Shown: positions 42,980 to 51,570 of the stretch, in pieces
Layout of the letters: each line of letters opens with the position of its first letter
Position numbering within the stretch: position 1 is the stretch's first letter
Source: UBA5072 sp963822145
GTDB lineage: Bacteria; Bacteroidota; Bacteroidia; Bacteroidales; UBA10428
Assembly: GCA_963822145.1 (NCBI GenBank)
Contig: CAWGGG010000004.1
Coordinates: 620,001 to 684,000, forward strand
DNA: 64,000 nt
Reading direction: 5' to 3'
The notes under the pieces: model-generated
Told to the model about the DNA's origin: nothing
Database searches by the model: none
The model's input: the letters and a program-made list of their open reading frames with translations, nothing else
Made by a program: the position numbers and the translations under genes

Positions 42980-43942
42980 TTACAAATCTATATCATCGGC
43001 TTCGTCATGCAGAAAGGTAACCTTAACGATAACCGGATTTGCTGCCGGGAGTCCATGGTCGGTATCCGTTTTGAGTTCCTGTGCAATGATCTCCCAGAGT
43101 TTGACATCGGGATACCGGACCGATAAAAGCAGTGACATCATGGAAAAGGTTTTGGGTCCCTGCGGCACAATCAGCACTTCAGAAGAGATTCTCTGGTCGA
43201 GACAATGAGAGGTAAGGACGGAATTGATGTTTTCAGGATGATTGGCATCATAGGTGATGATACTATCGTTATTCAGCCTGTTCAGCAGGTCTTTATTGGT
43301 TTGCAGCACCAGCCGCGTATATTCAGGATCATGGTCACACTGGGGAATGAATGCGACCAGTTTTTGTGGCTTTACTTTATTGATAGCCTCTATGATATAA
43401 GACTGGTTGTTATCCAACGCAGCGATCATGGTAACCGGCTTTTTTTCCCGAAGGTTATCCCGGTTGAAGAGCATGGGTCCAATATAATTGATGACCTTCT
43501 TCTCAGGTTTTCTTTCGAACAGTTTGGGGGTATAGGAAAGATAGAGGTTTATTTTTCGCGCTTTGAAATTGTTCCTCGAGATATTATCGATGATCAGGGC
43601 ATACCATTTTTTGGGCATGCAGGAATAATCAATGAGCAGGTTCAGCTGATCGGTGTGGATATTGCAAATTTCTGCTATCAGATCATCGATTCCCGTGGAT
43701 TCATTGATGGTGGTATACCGGTTCCTGAAGCCATAGTTATTAAAAATCTCCAGGTGTTTAAACCGGTTTTGCTTTTGATCCTGTTCATCAATGGTCAGCA
43801 GGTATTTGGAAGGGATGGAGGCGCTGGTCTTTTCTGCGAGGTAGTAACACCTGGGCTGGTAGCCGCAGGTCGCCACAAAGCAATCGATCTTCTCAAACCT
43901 GAGTTCTGAAAACTGTATTTCCTGCAAATGTATGAGTTCCAT
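42980..43942 (-). CDS. Unknown protein, possibly two Rossmann-like halves
   Basis: A 320-residue soluble protein I do not recognise. Hydrophobic strands alternate with helices: IDCFVATCGY near the start, LNLLIDYSCMPKKWYALII near residue 99, PVTMIAALDNN near 168, KLVAFIPQCDHDP near 190, and VLIVPQGPKTFSMMSLLLS near 260. This suggests two Rossmann-like units. The strand-then-D-x-S-x-M/L-x-K/R element is reminiscent of sensor proteins in defence and regulatory islands, but that is only an impression. It heads a possible operon with the HTH-repeat and HMA genes. Confidence 0.6.
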   Translation of the reverse strand: MELIHLQEIQFSELRFEKIDCFVATCGYQPRCYYLAEKTSASIPSKYLLTIDEQDQKQNRFKHLEIFNNYGFRNRYTTINESTGIDDLIAEICNIHTDQLNLLIDYSCMPKKWYALIIDNISRNNFKARKINLYLSYTPKLFERKPEKKVINYIGPMLFNRDNLREKKPVTMIAALDNNQSYIIEAINKVKPQKLVAFIPQCDHDPEYTRLVLQTNKDLLNRLNNDSIITYDANHPENINSVLTSHCLDQRISSEVLIVPQGPKTFSMMSLLLSVRYPDVKLWEIIAQELKTDTDHGLPAANPVIVKVTFLHDEADDIDL

Positions 43943-44080
43943 TGAGGCGTTTATTCAATCATCAGGTTTTGTCTGTTATCCTGATGACAACTCTTATTAC
44001 GTGTAAAGGCACCGACCGTTTCAATTCTTTTATGAATTGCAGAAATATGAATGTGAATGGAGTTTATCCGGTTTTGTAAC

Positions 44081-45490
44081 TTAAAGTTTGTTGACCATAT
44101 TGATCATTACCTCATTGGGTAATATCCCCAGGCTGTCTATGGAATATTCGGGCTTGATCCTGTTTACAAAATACATATCGACCTTGCCCATATTCTTGGT
44201 TTCAATTTTACCGCGATTGTCGCAGTCGAAAAAGTCCTTAATGTATTCGTATGTACTGCCCGAAACGTTAACCATGCCAACATGTCCGCTTTGCTCCATG
44301 CGGCTGGCAATGTTAACTGTATCTCCCCAGATGTCATAGGCAAAGCGTTTCCTGCCTACCACACCTGCTACTACCGGTCCGGTATGAATACCCAACCGCA
44401 GTTCCCATACCGGAAGATTGTTGAGCACTTTGGAATCATTCAGCTTATTCAGGTAGTTTTGGATTTCCAGGCCGGCCAGTACCGCGTCGATGGGATTGCT
44501 CTTATTGCTCAGCGGCAGCCCGCCTGCACACATGTATGCATCGCCGATGGTTTTGATCTTTTCGATATAATGCTTTCCGGTAATTTCATCGAAGGTAGCA
44601 AAATAGGAATCCAGGATGCTTACCAGATCTTTGGGATCCATCGATTTGCTGAGTTTGGAGAATCCCTTGAAATCCGCAAACATGACACTCACCAGTTTAT
44701 ATTGTCTGGTTCCGGCTTTCCCCTTTGATTTTAACTGCCGGGCAACCTCAAACGGAAGGATATTGAGCAGCAACTTTTCAGACTTTTCCTGTTCTTCCTC
44801 AATGGTCTGTTTTTGCTGGTCAATTTCCTGCTTTTGTGTTTCCAGTAGCGCGTTCAGATGCTCCAGGTTGCGCGTGACTTCCTTCATCTTCCGGTTCTGG
44901 GCATTTAATGCCAGCTCTTTTTCCTTGAACTGGGTGATGTCGATTTCATACAGGAACAGTTTATCAACCAGTCCCTCTTCGTTGATCAGGGGATTTATAA
45001 ACAGCTGAAGCCAGCGGATCTCACCCTTTTTCGATCTGACCTGGCATATGCATTCGGCAGCGTGTGCCTCCTGAAGACATTTGCTGAACAGCTGGCCTAT
45101 TCCCGAGGAAGGGTCCAGTCCGAATACCGAGTTCCCGTATAATTCACGGTATTCACCCAGTGCGAATCCGTGCAGCCGCTCAAATCCGTCATTACACCAT
45201 TCCAGCTCACCGTTGGGCTTGATCAGGATAATGGCAAAGGGCATATTGCCCGAACGGGTCATCAGTTTTAACAGTACCTCATGGGTATTTTGTATCTTTT
45301 TCCCGGTTTCCTGTTCCGGCTGATTCTCAATGAGTGATTTGGCGAAACGCGATAGCAGTTCGGATGTCGAAAGGGGATAGGGATGTCCGTTAAAATCAAC
45401 GATCCCTGACGGGTCAATCCGGGTTAATACATTGCCGATTAACTCCTGGTTGGCCTGATTGTCCTCGATGATGATTATTTTATAACCCAT
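44081..45490 (-). CDS. PAS-linked class III adenylate cyclase with vestigial receiver start
   Basis: A 469-residue signalling enzyme. Residues 1-25 match the first strand and helix of a response-regulator receiver (KIIIIEDNQANQELIGNVL) but the phospho-Asp and later elements are missing. A PAS domain (about 80-190), a coiled coil (about 195-245) and a class III cyclase domain (about 260-440) follow. The catalytic set is present: metal Asp in FADFKGFS, metal Asp in GDAYM, Lys in EKIKTIGD and Asp in YDIWGD (a Lys/Asp pair, which specifies ATP), and Asn/Arg in NIASRM. Adenylate cyclase activity is therefore predicted. The PAS input signal is unknown. Confidence 0.87.
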   Translation of the reverse strand: MGYKIIIIEDNQANQELIGNVLTRIDPSGIVDFNGHPYPLSTSELLSRFAKSLIENQPEQETGKKIQNTHEVLLKLMTRSGNMPFAIILIKPNGELEWCNDGFERLHGFALGEYRELYGNSVFGLDPSSGIGQLFSKCLQEAHAAECICQVRSKKGEIRWLQLFINPLINEEGLVDKLFLYEIDITQFKEKELALNAQNRKMKEVTRNLEHLNALLETQKQEIDQQKQTIEEEQEKSEKLLLNILPFEVARQLKSKGKAGTRQYKLVSVMFADFKGFSKLSKSMDPKDLVSILDSYFATFDEITGKHYIEKIKTIGDAYMCAGGLPLSNKSNPIDAVLAGLEIQNYLNKLNDSKVLNNLPVWELRLGIHTGPVVAGVVGRKRFAYDIWGDTVNIASRMEQSGHVGMVNVSGSTYEYIKDFFDCDNRGKIETKNMGKVDMYFVNRIKPEYSIDSLGILPNEVMINMVNKL

Positions 45491-45603
45491 TGGAAACCAT
45501 GATAACCTTCGCCTGCGCCCTACTGCCGACTATATTTTATATTTAAACGATAATTTAACAGGAAGGTTATACTGCAGGCATGCAATTTCTTTACAAAAGA
45601 AAA

Positions 45604-45623
45604 GACCCCGTAATTACGGGGTC
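45604..45623 (-). terminator. Terminator of rocD
   Basis: GACCCCGTAATTACGGGGTC is a perfect palindrome 12 bp after the rocD stop, followed on the minus strand by TTTTCTTTTG. Confidence 0.85.
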
Positions 45624-45634
45624 GGATTAAGGAA

Positions 45635-46861
45635 TCAATGGAATTCGTTGAGCGTGTCCTTGATGATGTCGATGGCCTCCATGAGCTGATCTTCCGTGAT
45701 CACCAGGGGAGGGGCAAAACGAATGATATTATCGTGCGTGGGTTTTGCCAATAAACCATTGTTCTTTAGGGCAATGCATACATCCCAGGCTGTTTTGCCG
45801 TTCTTGGGCCTGATTACTACAGCGTTGAGCAGACCCTTACCCCGAACTGTTTCCACCATGTCATGATCTCTTTCAAAGGTTTTCAGTTCTTCGCGGAAAA
45901 TGACACCCAGTTTTTCGGCATTTTCAGCAAGTTTTTCTTCCACAAGAACTTTCAGAGAGGCAATGGCAACCTTGGAGGCCAGGGGATTCCCGCCAAAAGT
46001 GGAACCATGTTCACCGGGTTTTATACAAAGCATTATATCATCATCGGCCAGAACGGCAGAAACGGGAAATACTCCGCCTGATAAAGCCTTACCCAGGATC
46101 AGGACATCCGGCCGAACATTTTCGTGATTGCAGGCCAGCATTTTGCCGGTGCGGGCAAGTCCCGTCTGTACTTCATCGGCAATAAACAGCACGTTCTTGC
46201 GATGGCAAAGTTCATGGGCTCCCTTCAGGTAGCCTTTATCGGGTACAAAAACACCAGCTTCACCCTGGATGGGTTCAACCAGGAAGCCAGCCACATTGGG
46301 ATCTTCAAGAGCTATTTCAAGTGCCTTCAGGTCGTTGTAAGGAATCACAATAAATCCGGGTGTATGTGGACCGAAACCCTTGTATGATGAAGGATCGGTT
46401 GACATCGAAACAATGGTGATGGTTCTTCCGTGGAAGTTGTTTTCGCAAACAACAATCTTGGCCTCATTCTCGGCTATGCCCTTCTTATCATAAGCCCATT
46501 TGCGGCAAAGCTTCAGGGCACTCTCAACACCCTCTGCACCCGAATTCATAGGTAATAACTTATCATAGCCCAGCAATGAGGTGGTATATTGTTCAAATTT
46601 GCCCAGGCAGTCGTTGTAAAATGCCCTCGAAGTCAGTGTCAGTTTTTTGGCCTGCTTGCGCAAGGCTTTAATAATCTTGGGATGGCAGTGCCCCTGATTG
46701 ACCGCTGAATAAGCTGAAAGAAAATCATAATACTTTTTACCTTCAACATCCCACAGAAAAACTCCCTTTCCCTTTTGAAGCACCACCGGCAAAGGGTGAT
46801 AGTTATGTGCCCCAAATTCATGTTCCAAGTTAATATAATCCTGGCTTGCAAATGTTGTCAT
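45635..46861 (-). CDS. rocD: Ornithine aminotransferase RocD
   Basis: A 408-residue class III PLP aminotransferase that converts ornithine and 2-oxoglutarate to glutamate semialdehyde and glutamate. The PLP lysine is in LGKALSGGVFPVSAV; MNSGAEGVESALKL and the FIADEVQTGLARTG segment, with the PLP-contacting Asp, are typical. The start EHEFGAHNYHPLPVVL is diagnostic for ornithine rather than acetylornithine transaminase. It has its own terminator. A TAATTTTG box (46966-46973, minus strand) about 105 bp upstream may be its -7 element. Confidence 0.96.
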   Translation of the reverse strand: MTTFASQDYINLEHEFGAHNYHPLPVVLQKGKGVFLWDVEGKKYYDFLSAYSAVNQGHCHPKIIKALRKQAKKLTLTSRAFYNDCLGKFEQYTTSLLGYDKLLPMNSGAEGVESALKLCRKWAYDKKGIAENEAKIVVCENNFHGRTITIVSMSTDPSSYKGFGPHTPGFIVIPYNDLKALEIALEDPNVAGFLVEPIQGEAGVFVPDKGYLKGAHELCHRKNVLFIADEVQTGLARTGKMLACNHENVRPDVLILGKALSGGVFPVSAVLADDDIMLCIKPGEHGSTFGGNPLASKVAIASLKVLVEEKLAENAEKLGVIFREELKTFERDHDMVETVRGKGLLNAVVIRPKNGKTAWDVCIALKNNGLLAKPTHDNIIRFAPPLVITEDQLMEAIDIIKDTLNEFH

Positions 46862-47086
46862 ATTCGGCTTCTTTTATAGTAGATAATATTCAGATATTGA
46901 ATTTTCTTGCGCAATTTTTGAATTTATATTCAAACAGACAATGATAAATCACAGGTTTGGTGTTGCAAAATTAGAATTTCTAACGGTTATATTTTGCAAA
47001 TAAATGAGACAATTTTTCATAAATACTTGAATATTCCAATCTACAGATTATTTTTGAATGAATTTTATAAACTAACACTTTACCCC

Positions 47087-48550
47087 ATGGAACAAAACGA
47101 AATGCCGGTTGTGAAATTTTTCAGCGGTAAAAAGATACCAGTTGAACTGCACAAAGTTAGAATCGTTCAGAAACTCCATTTGAAAAAAATAGATGAACGC
47201 TACAGGGCTATCAATGAGGCAGGATATAATACCTTTCTGCTGAATACCAATGATATATTCCTGGACATGCTTACCGATTCAGGAACCAATGCTATGAGCG
47301 ATAACCAGTTGTCCTCGATGCTGCAGGCTGATGATGCCTATGCTGGTTCTCAAAGTTATTACAGGATGGAAACAGCCCTCAGGGAAGTATTCGGAAAGCA
47401 CTACATATTGCCGGTACACCAGGGAAGAGCTGCCGAAAATATTATTTCCCAGGTATTTGTTAAGAAGGGTGATGTAATTCCCATGAATTACCATTTCACC
47501 ACCACCAAGGCGCATCTTGAACTGAATGGTGGTACTGTTCTTGAGATATATACCGATGATGCCCTCAAGATTAAAAGCAACAAACCCTTCAAGGGAAACA
47601 TCGACATTGCCAAACTTAAAAAAGTAATCGCGGACTATGGTGCCGAGAATGTCCCGTTCATTCGCATGGAAGCCTCAACCAACCTCATTGGCGGTCAGCC
47701 GTTTTCCATACAGAACATGCGTGAGGTTCGTGCCATAGCGGATCAGCATGGAATCAACATTGTTCTGGATGCCAGCCTGATCGGTGAGAATGCTTATTTT
47801 GTAAAGCTACGTGAACCCGGTTTCAGCAATGTTTCTGTTAAGGATATTTTGCGCGAAATGTGCGGACTGGCTGACATTGTATACTTTTCCAGCCGTAAGG
47901 TCAGTTCCACCCGTGGCGGTGGTATTTGCACCGGCAGCAAAGACCTTTACTTGAAAATGCGGGACCTGGTTCCTTTGTTTGAGGGTTTCCTTACTTACGG
48001 AGGTATGTCGGTCCGTGAAATTGAAGCCATGGCTGTTGGTTTGTATGAAACCACCGACGCTACTGTCATCAGCCAGTCGCCCTCATTTATTGCATATGCT
48101 GTAGAAGAGCTGGACAAACTTGGCATTCCTGTGGTCACCCCTCCGGGTGCTCTCGGTTGTCATATTGACTCCATGGGTTTCCTCCCTCATGTTCCGCAAA
48201 CGGAATATCCCGCCGGAGCACTGGCAGCAGCCTTATTCATTGTATCGGGTTGTCGCGGCATGGAACGTGGCACAATTTCCAGCGTTAGGGATGAAAACGG
48301 CAATGATGTGCTCGCAGATGTTGAGTTGCTAAGACTGGCCTTCCCCAGGAGGGTATTCACGTTATCACAGACCATGTTCCTTATCGACCGTGTCAACTGG
48401 CTTTACCAGAACCGTGAACTGATTGGTGGTCTGAGATTTGTTGAAGAACCTCCGGTTCTGCGTTTCTTTATGGGCAGGCTCGAACCGGTTAACGACTGGC
48501 CGGCTAAGCTGATTAAAAAGTACAAGGAGGATTTTGGGGATTCTCTGTAA
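47087..48550 (+). CDS. Beta-eliminating lyase, tryptophanase/tyrosine phenol-lyase family, divergent
   Basis: A 487-residue PLP enzyme close in overall sequence to tyrosine phenol-lyase and tryptophanase, which cleave aromatic amino acids to indole or phenol, pyruvate and ammonia. Shared features are LLTDSGTNAMSD-like MLTDSGTNAMSD (62-73), DAYAGS (83-88), HQGR (111-114), Asp228 and the PLP lysine Lys271. Odd points: the residue after the Lys is Val rather than Asp (SSRKVSSTRGGG), the Arg that usually follows Asp228 by three is Leu231, and the Thr before HQGR is Val110, while the MERG arginine typical of TPL is kept. The substrate may therefore differ. ATG at 47087 is preferred to a TTG at 46994 that would add 31 non-homologous residues. 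Confidence 0.82.
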   Translation: MEQNEMPVVKFFSGKKIPVELHKVRIVQKLHLKKIDERYRAINEAGYNTFLLNTNDIFLDMLTDSGTNAMSDNQLSSMLQADDAYAGSQSYYRMETALREVFGKHYILPVHQGRAAENIISQVFVKKGDVIPMNYHFTTTKAHLELNGGTVLEIYTDDALKIKSNKPFKGNIDIAKLKKVIADYGAENVPFIRMEASTNLIGGQPFSIQNMREVRAIADQHGINIVLDASLIGENAYFVKLREPGFSNVSVKDILREMCGLADIVYFSSRKVSSTRGGGICTGSKDLYLKMRDLVPLFEGFLTYGGMSVREIEAMAVGLYETTDATVISQSPSFIAYAVEELDKLGIPVVTPPGALGCHIDSMGFLPHVPQTEYPAGALAAALFIVSGCRGMERGTISSVRDENGNDVLADVELLRLAFPRRVFTLSQTMFLIDRVNWLYQNRELIGGLRFVEEPPVLRFFMGRLEPVNDWPAKLIKKYKEDFGDSL

Positions 48551-48573
48551 AAAACTTTTTGCTTTAATTTATG

Positions 48574-48650
48574 CTTCGACTTCGCTCAGCATGACAGTCC
48601 AGTCACCCGGCATGACATCCCAGTCACCCTGAGCGTAGTCGAAGGGTTTT
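48574..48650. repeat. Inverted intergenic repeat acting as terminator
   Basis: CTTCGACTTCGCTCAG (48574-48589) and CTGAGCGTAGTCGAAG (48629-48644) are inverted with one mismatch. Between them are two direct copies of an 18-bp word (ATGACAGTCCAGTCACCC, and a variant with GGC before). A T-run follows (48645-48652). This word family is a common dispersed palindromic repeat in Bacteroidota genomes. It lies just after the lyase gene and probably ends its transcript. Confidence 0.8.
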
Positions 48651-48686
48651 TTCTGTGAAATGCAGGTTTTATTATAAAAATAATCT

Positions 48687-49811
48687 ATGTCAATAGACTG
48701 GCAGGCCGTTCGCGCCAAGTTCCCTGTGTGCAGCACAACCACTTATCTGAATGCGGCAGGTGGATCACCCATGTGTGTCAGTGCATCGGTAGAGGGTAAG
48801 AAGTATTTCGATGAAATGCTTCTTTTTGGAGATGCATGCTGGGATGAATGGCTGGAGCGAACAGACCAGGTGAGGACAAAACTCGCAGAGTTTCTGGGTG
48901 CCGGAGTTGGCGAGGTTGCTTTTGCACCCAATACTTCACTGGCGATGGGAATCATTGCCGGCATGATGCAACATAAAGGTGCTGTGATTACCATGGATGA
49001 TGAATTCCCGTCTTCCACAATACCCTGGATCAACCTTGGCTATAGCGTGGATTTTGTCCCCTCCGAAAAGGGTGCGTATCCGGTGAAAAATATTGAAAGA
49101 AACCTGCGTCCTGAGCATAAAATACTGGTTACCAGTATGATTCAATACAAAACCGGATTTCGCCAGGATCTCAAAGCCTTGGGACAGTTCTGCAAGTCTG
49201 CCGGCCTTGTTTTTGTGGTAAACGCTACGCAGGGCCTGGGTGTTTTTCCGGTGGATGTAACAGATTGCCAGGTTGACTTTCTTGTTTTTTCCGGTCTTAA
49301 ATGGGCGTGTGCGGGGTATGGCGCGGCGGGATTGTTCTTAAGCAGCCGGCACTTGTCTCCCGATAATCTGCCTTTTGCCGGTTGGAGAAGTGTTCAGGTG
49401 CCGGGAAACATGGACAATCGTCATTTTGATCTGAACAACACAGCCTCAGCTCTCGAAGCGGGAAGCCCTTCTTTTCCGGCTGTTTTTGCCCTGGGAGGAG
49501 CACTCGATTTTATTAACGGGATTGGAATAGAGTCCTGTCTCAACAGGGTGCTGTACCTCAGTCAGCTTTTGGAAGATCAGTTGATTCAAAATGGTTTCCC
49601 GGTTCTTTATTCCTTTTCCGGGGTATCGAGGTCAGGCATTGTGATGCTTCAGACGACCCATGCAGGCCGACTGGTTGATGAACTAGCCCGTAAAAATATC
49701 CAGGTTTCTGCCCGGGGAGAAGGCCTGCGTATTTCCGTGAACATTTATAACAACGAAGAGGATATCAACAGGCTCTTGGCAGCATTGCAGGAACTGAGAT
49801 CTTTATTGTAA
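48687..49811 (+). CDS. Class V aminotransferase / cysteine-desulfurase-fold protein
   Basis: A 374-residue PLP-dependent fold-type I protein related to isopenicillin N epimerases and cysteine desulfurases. The N-terminus YLNAAGGSPM is the usual NNAG-like start, the PLP lysine is Lys205 in FSGLKWACAGYGAAGL, and Gln182 follows the strand that normally bears the ring-nitrogen Asp. That Asp is Asn179 here (VVNATQGLG instead of VDATQ). The catalytic Cys loop of desulfurases is not evident, so a desulfurase role is unlikely. The substrate is not known. It ends 61 bp from the convergent dehydrogenase gene. Confidence 0.8.
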   Translation: MSIDWQAVRAKFPVCSTTTYLNAAGGSPMCVSASVEGKKYFDEMLLFGDACWDEWLERTDQVRTKLAEFLGAGVGEVAFAPNTSLAMGIIAGMMQHKGAVITMDDEFPSSTIPWINLGYSVDFVPSEKGAYPVKNIERNLRPEHKILVTSMIQYKTGFRQDLKALGQFCKSAGLVFVVNATQGLGVFPVDVTDCQVDFLVFSGLKWACAGYGAAGLFLSSRHLSPDNLPFAGWRSVQVPGNMDNRHFDLNNTASALEAGSPSFPAVFALGGALDFINGIGIESCLNRVLYLSQLLEDQLIQNGFPVLYSFSGVSRSGIVMLQTTHAGRLVDELARKNIQVSARGEGLRISVNIYNNEEDINRLLAALQELRSLL

Positions 49812-49835
49812 TCCAGCTTCAGGCTCTAATCCAGG

Positions 49836-49868
49836 ATCTGGGATCTTGAATCTTGGATCTTGAATCTT
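49836..49868. repeat. 7-bp repeat, GATCTTG/AATCTTG
   Basis: GGATCTTGAATCTT alternates in tandem (two full copies plus parts) in the gap between convergent genes. Confidence 0.65.
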
Positions 49869-49872
49869 TATA

Positions 49873-50913
49873 TCAGATCCTGAAATCAATCATCGCTTTC
49901 ATCACACCATCCCGATATCCGGCAACCAATTCAAATGCGCTGGGGGTATCCTTGAATGCAAAGCGGTGTGTTGCCATGGCCGTTACTTTTATTGTACCAT
50001 TCGATAAATATTCGAGGGCAGGTTCAACACAGTCCACCTGGCGCCGGATATTCTGAATGGTTATTTCTTTACGACGGGCGACATCAGCCGGTACCTGCCA
50101 ATGGTCAAATTCAGGTATGCCCACAAGGATCAGCTTGCCTCCGGGTTTTAGCAGTTCAATGGCCTGGTCAAAGGCTTCCTGCTTGCCGCAGCATTCAAAT
50201 ACAGCATCGAGCATCAGGGGTTTCTGATGGTGAATAAGACTCACTACATCTACTTTATCCACATTACCGGTCCAGTCCGCTCCGGCTTGTTTTACACAAA
50301 GGAGCCGTTCATCCAGTTTGTCAGTCATATATACTTTTAGGCAGCCAGCAGCTTTTGCAGCCAGCATCACACTCATACCAATAGGTCCGGATCCAAGTAT
50401 GGCGATGCTGGAATTTGGCATGGGAATCGATTGTCGAACAGCATATATGCCTATGGCAAGAGGTTCAGATATAGCCGCTTCATCAAAGGTCAGACGGTGT
50501 GAAATGGGAAAGCAACTGGTCTCGGGCATCACCAGGTATTCGGAAAGACATCCCTCAGCCTGGCCCGGGCAACCCAGGAACTTCAGTTTCCTGCATGTAT
50601 GATGCCGGCCGGCACGGCACTGATCGCATTCGTGGCAGGGCATGGCCGGTTCAATAGCGATACGGTCACCCGGCTTGACACGTGTGACAGTTGGACCTGT
50701 CTCCACAACGGTACCTGCCCCCTCGTGTCCAACCGTAAATGGATACTGAACAACCTGGCTTCCAATTTTGCCCTGTTGGTAGTAGTGGATATCTGAACCA
50801 CATACACCAACTACATCCATCCGGATTTTGACATCATGATCATCTGAAATCAGGGGTTCAGGAACGTGTTTCATTTCCATTTTCCTGATACCGGTTAACA
50901 TCATTGCTTTCAT
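49873..50913 (-). CDS. Zinc-dependent medium-chain dehydrogenase, sorbitol/L-iditol type
   Basis: A 346-residue NAD(P)-dependent polyol dehydrogenase. Catalytic zinc ligands are Cys39 (VCGSDIHYY) and His-Glu in GHEGAGTVVETG. The structural zinc is bound by the four Cys of CHECDQCRAGRHHTC. The cofactor loop is ILGSGPIGMSVML, followed by TDK at the end of the second strand, so NAD is likely. Sorbitol, xylitol or L-threonine-type substrates are possible; HYYQQGKIG is the pattern of sorbitol dehydrogenases. Confidence 0.9.
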   Translation of the reverse strand: MKAMMLTGIRKMEMKHVPEPLISDDHDVKIRMDVVGVCGSDIHYYQQGKIGSQVVQYPFTVGHEGAGTVVETGPTVTRVKPGDRIAIEPAMPCHECDQCRAGRHHTCRKLKFLGCPGQAEGCLSEYLVMPETSCFPISHRLTFDEAAISEPLAIGIYAVRQSIPMPNSSIAILGSGPIGMSVMLAAKAAGCLKVYMTDKLDERLLCVKQAGADWTGNVDKVDVVSLIHHQKPLMLDAVFECCGKQEAFDQAIELLKPGGKLILVGIPEFDHWQVPADVARRKEITIQNIRRQVDCVEPALEYLSNGTIKVTAMATHRFAFKDTPSAFELVAGYRDGVMKAMIDFRI

Positions 50914-50986
50914 GAAAGGAATTTTTTTGTTGGAAACAAAAATACTTCTTTCATGTCAATTCTGCCAATGATGTGGTAATACCGGA

Positions 50987-51367
50987 TTAAATAGCCTGCA
51001 GCATAGTGTTGGGGAGTCGCAGTATTTTTTTCACTGCTGCGGAGAATCCTATCTGGTCAATGGGTTTGGTGAAAATTCCCTGAATTCCAAGCTTTTTTGC
51101 CATATAGAGGTAAAATGGCTCTCCGCCGCTGACTGCGATGATGTTCATACCGGGATGCTTTCTTTTTACTTCCATGATCATTTCAATCCCTTCCATTCTG
51201 GGCATCAGGATATCAGTGATTACCAGGTCGTATTGGATATCTGTCATTTTTTCAAGCCCTTCGTTCCCATCACCGGCTTCATCAAATGTAACATTATCAT
51301 GCTTCAACAAATTGATAATCAACTTCCGCATCATGATGTTATCATCAACTACAAGGATTTTTTTCAT
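50987..51367 (-). CDS. Single-domain response regulator (CheY-like)
   Basis: A 126-residue receiver: acidic pair Asp8-Asp9, phospho-acceptor Asp52 (VITDILMPRMEG), Ser in AVSGG and Lys in FTKPID. No output domain is present. ATG at 51367 is chosen over a start 15 codons upstream because it matches the receiver's first strand (KKILVVDDN). A second receiver gene follows upstream on the same strand. No histidine kinase is nearby. Confidence 0.9.
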   Translation of the reverse strand: MKKILVVDDNIMMRKLIINLLKHDNVTFDEAGDGNEGLEKMTDIQYDLVITDILMPRMEGIEMIMEVKRKHPGMNIIAVSGGEPFYLYMAKKLGIQGIFTKPIDQIGFSAAVKKILRLPNTMLQAI

Positions 51368-51570
51368 GGTAACTGCTTTTGTCTGATTGGATCTTCCGCG
51401 CCTTTTTATCAAATGGCATCTTTACTGTTCTTAACGGATTACCGGTCTCCCAGGTTTGATATTCTATGGGAACAGGTTTGTTTTATTGATCAACAATCAA
51501 AAAGCAGGGATGAGCATCAAAAAAACCGGCAGGTGACCGGTGTTATCTATTACCTACGGGAATAATTCTT

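Noticed and set aside
46994..47086. Longer N-terminus for the beta-eliminating lyase
   Set aside because: It would start at a TTG and add 31 residues without family similarity; ATG at 47087 gives the expected start.
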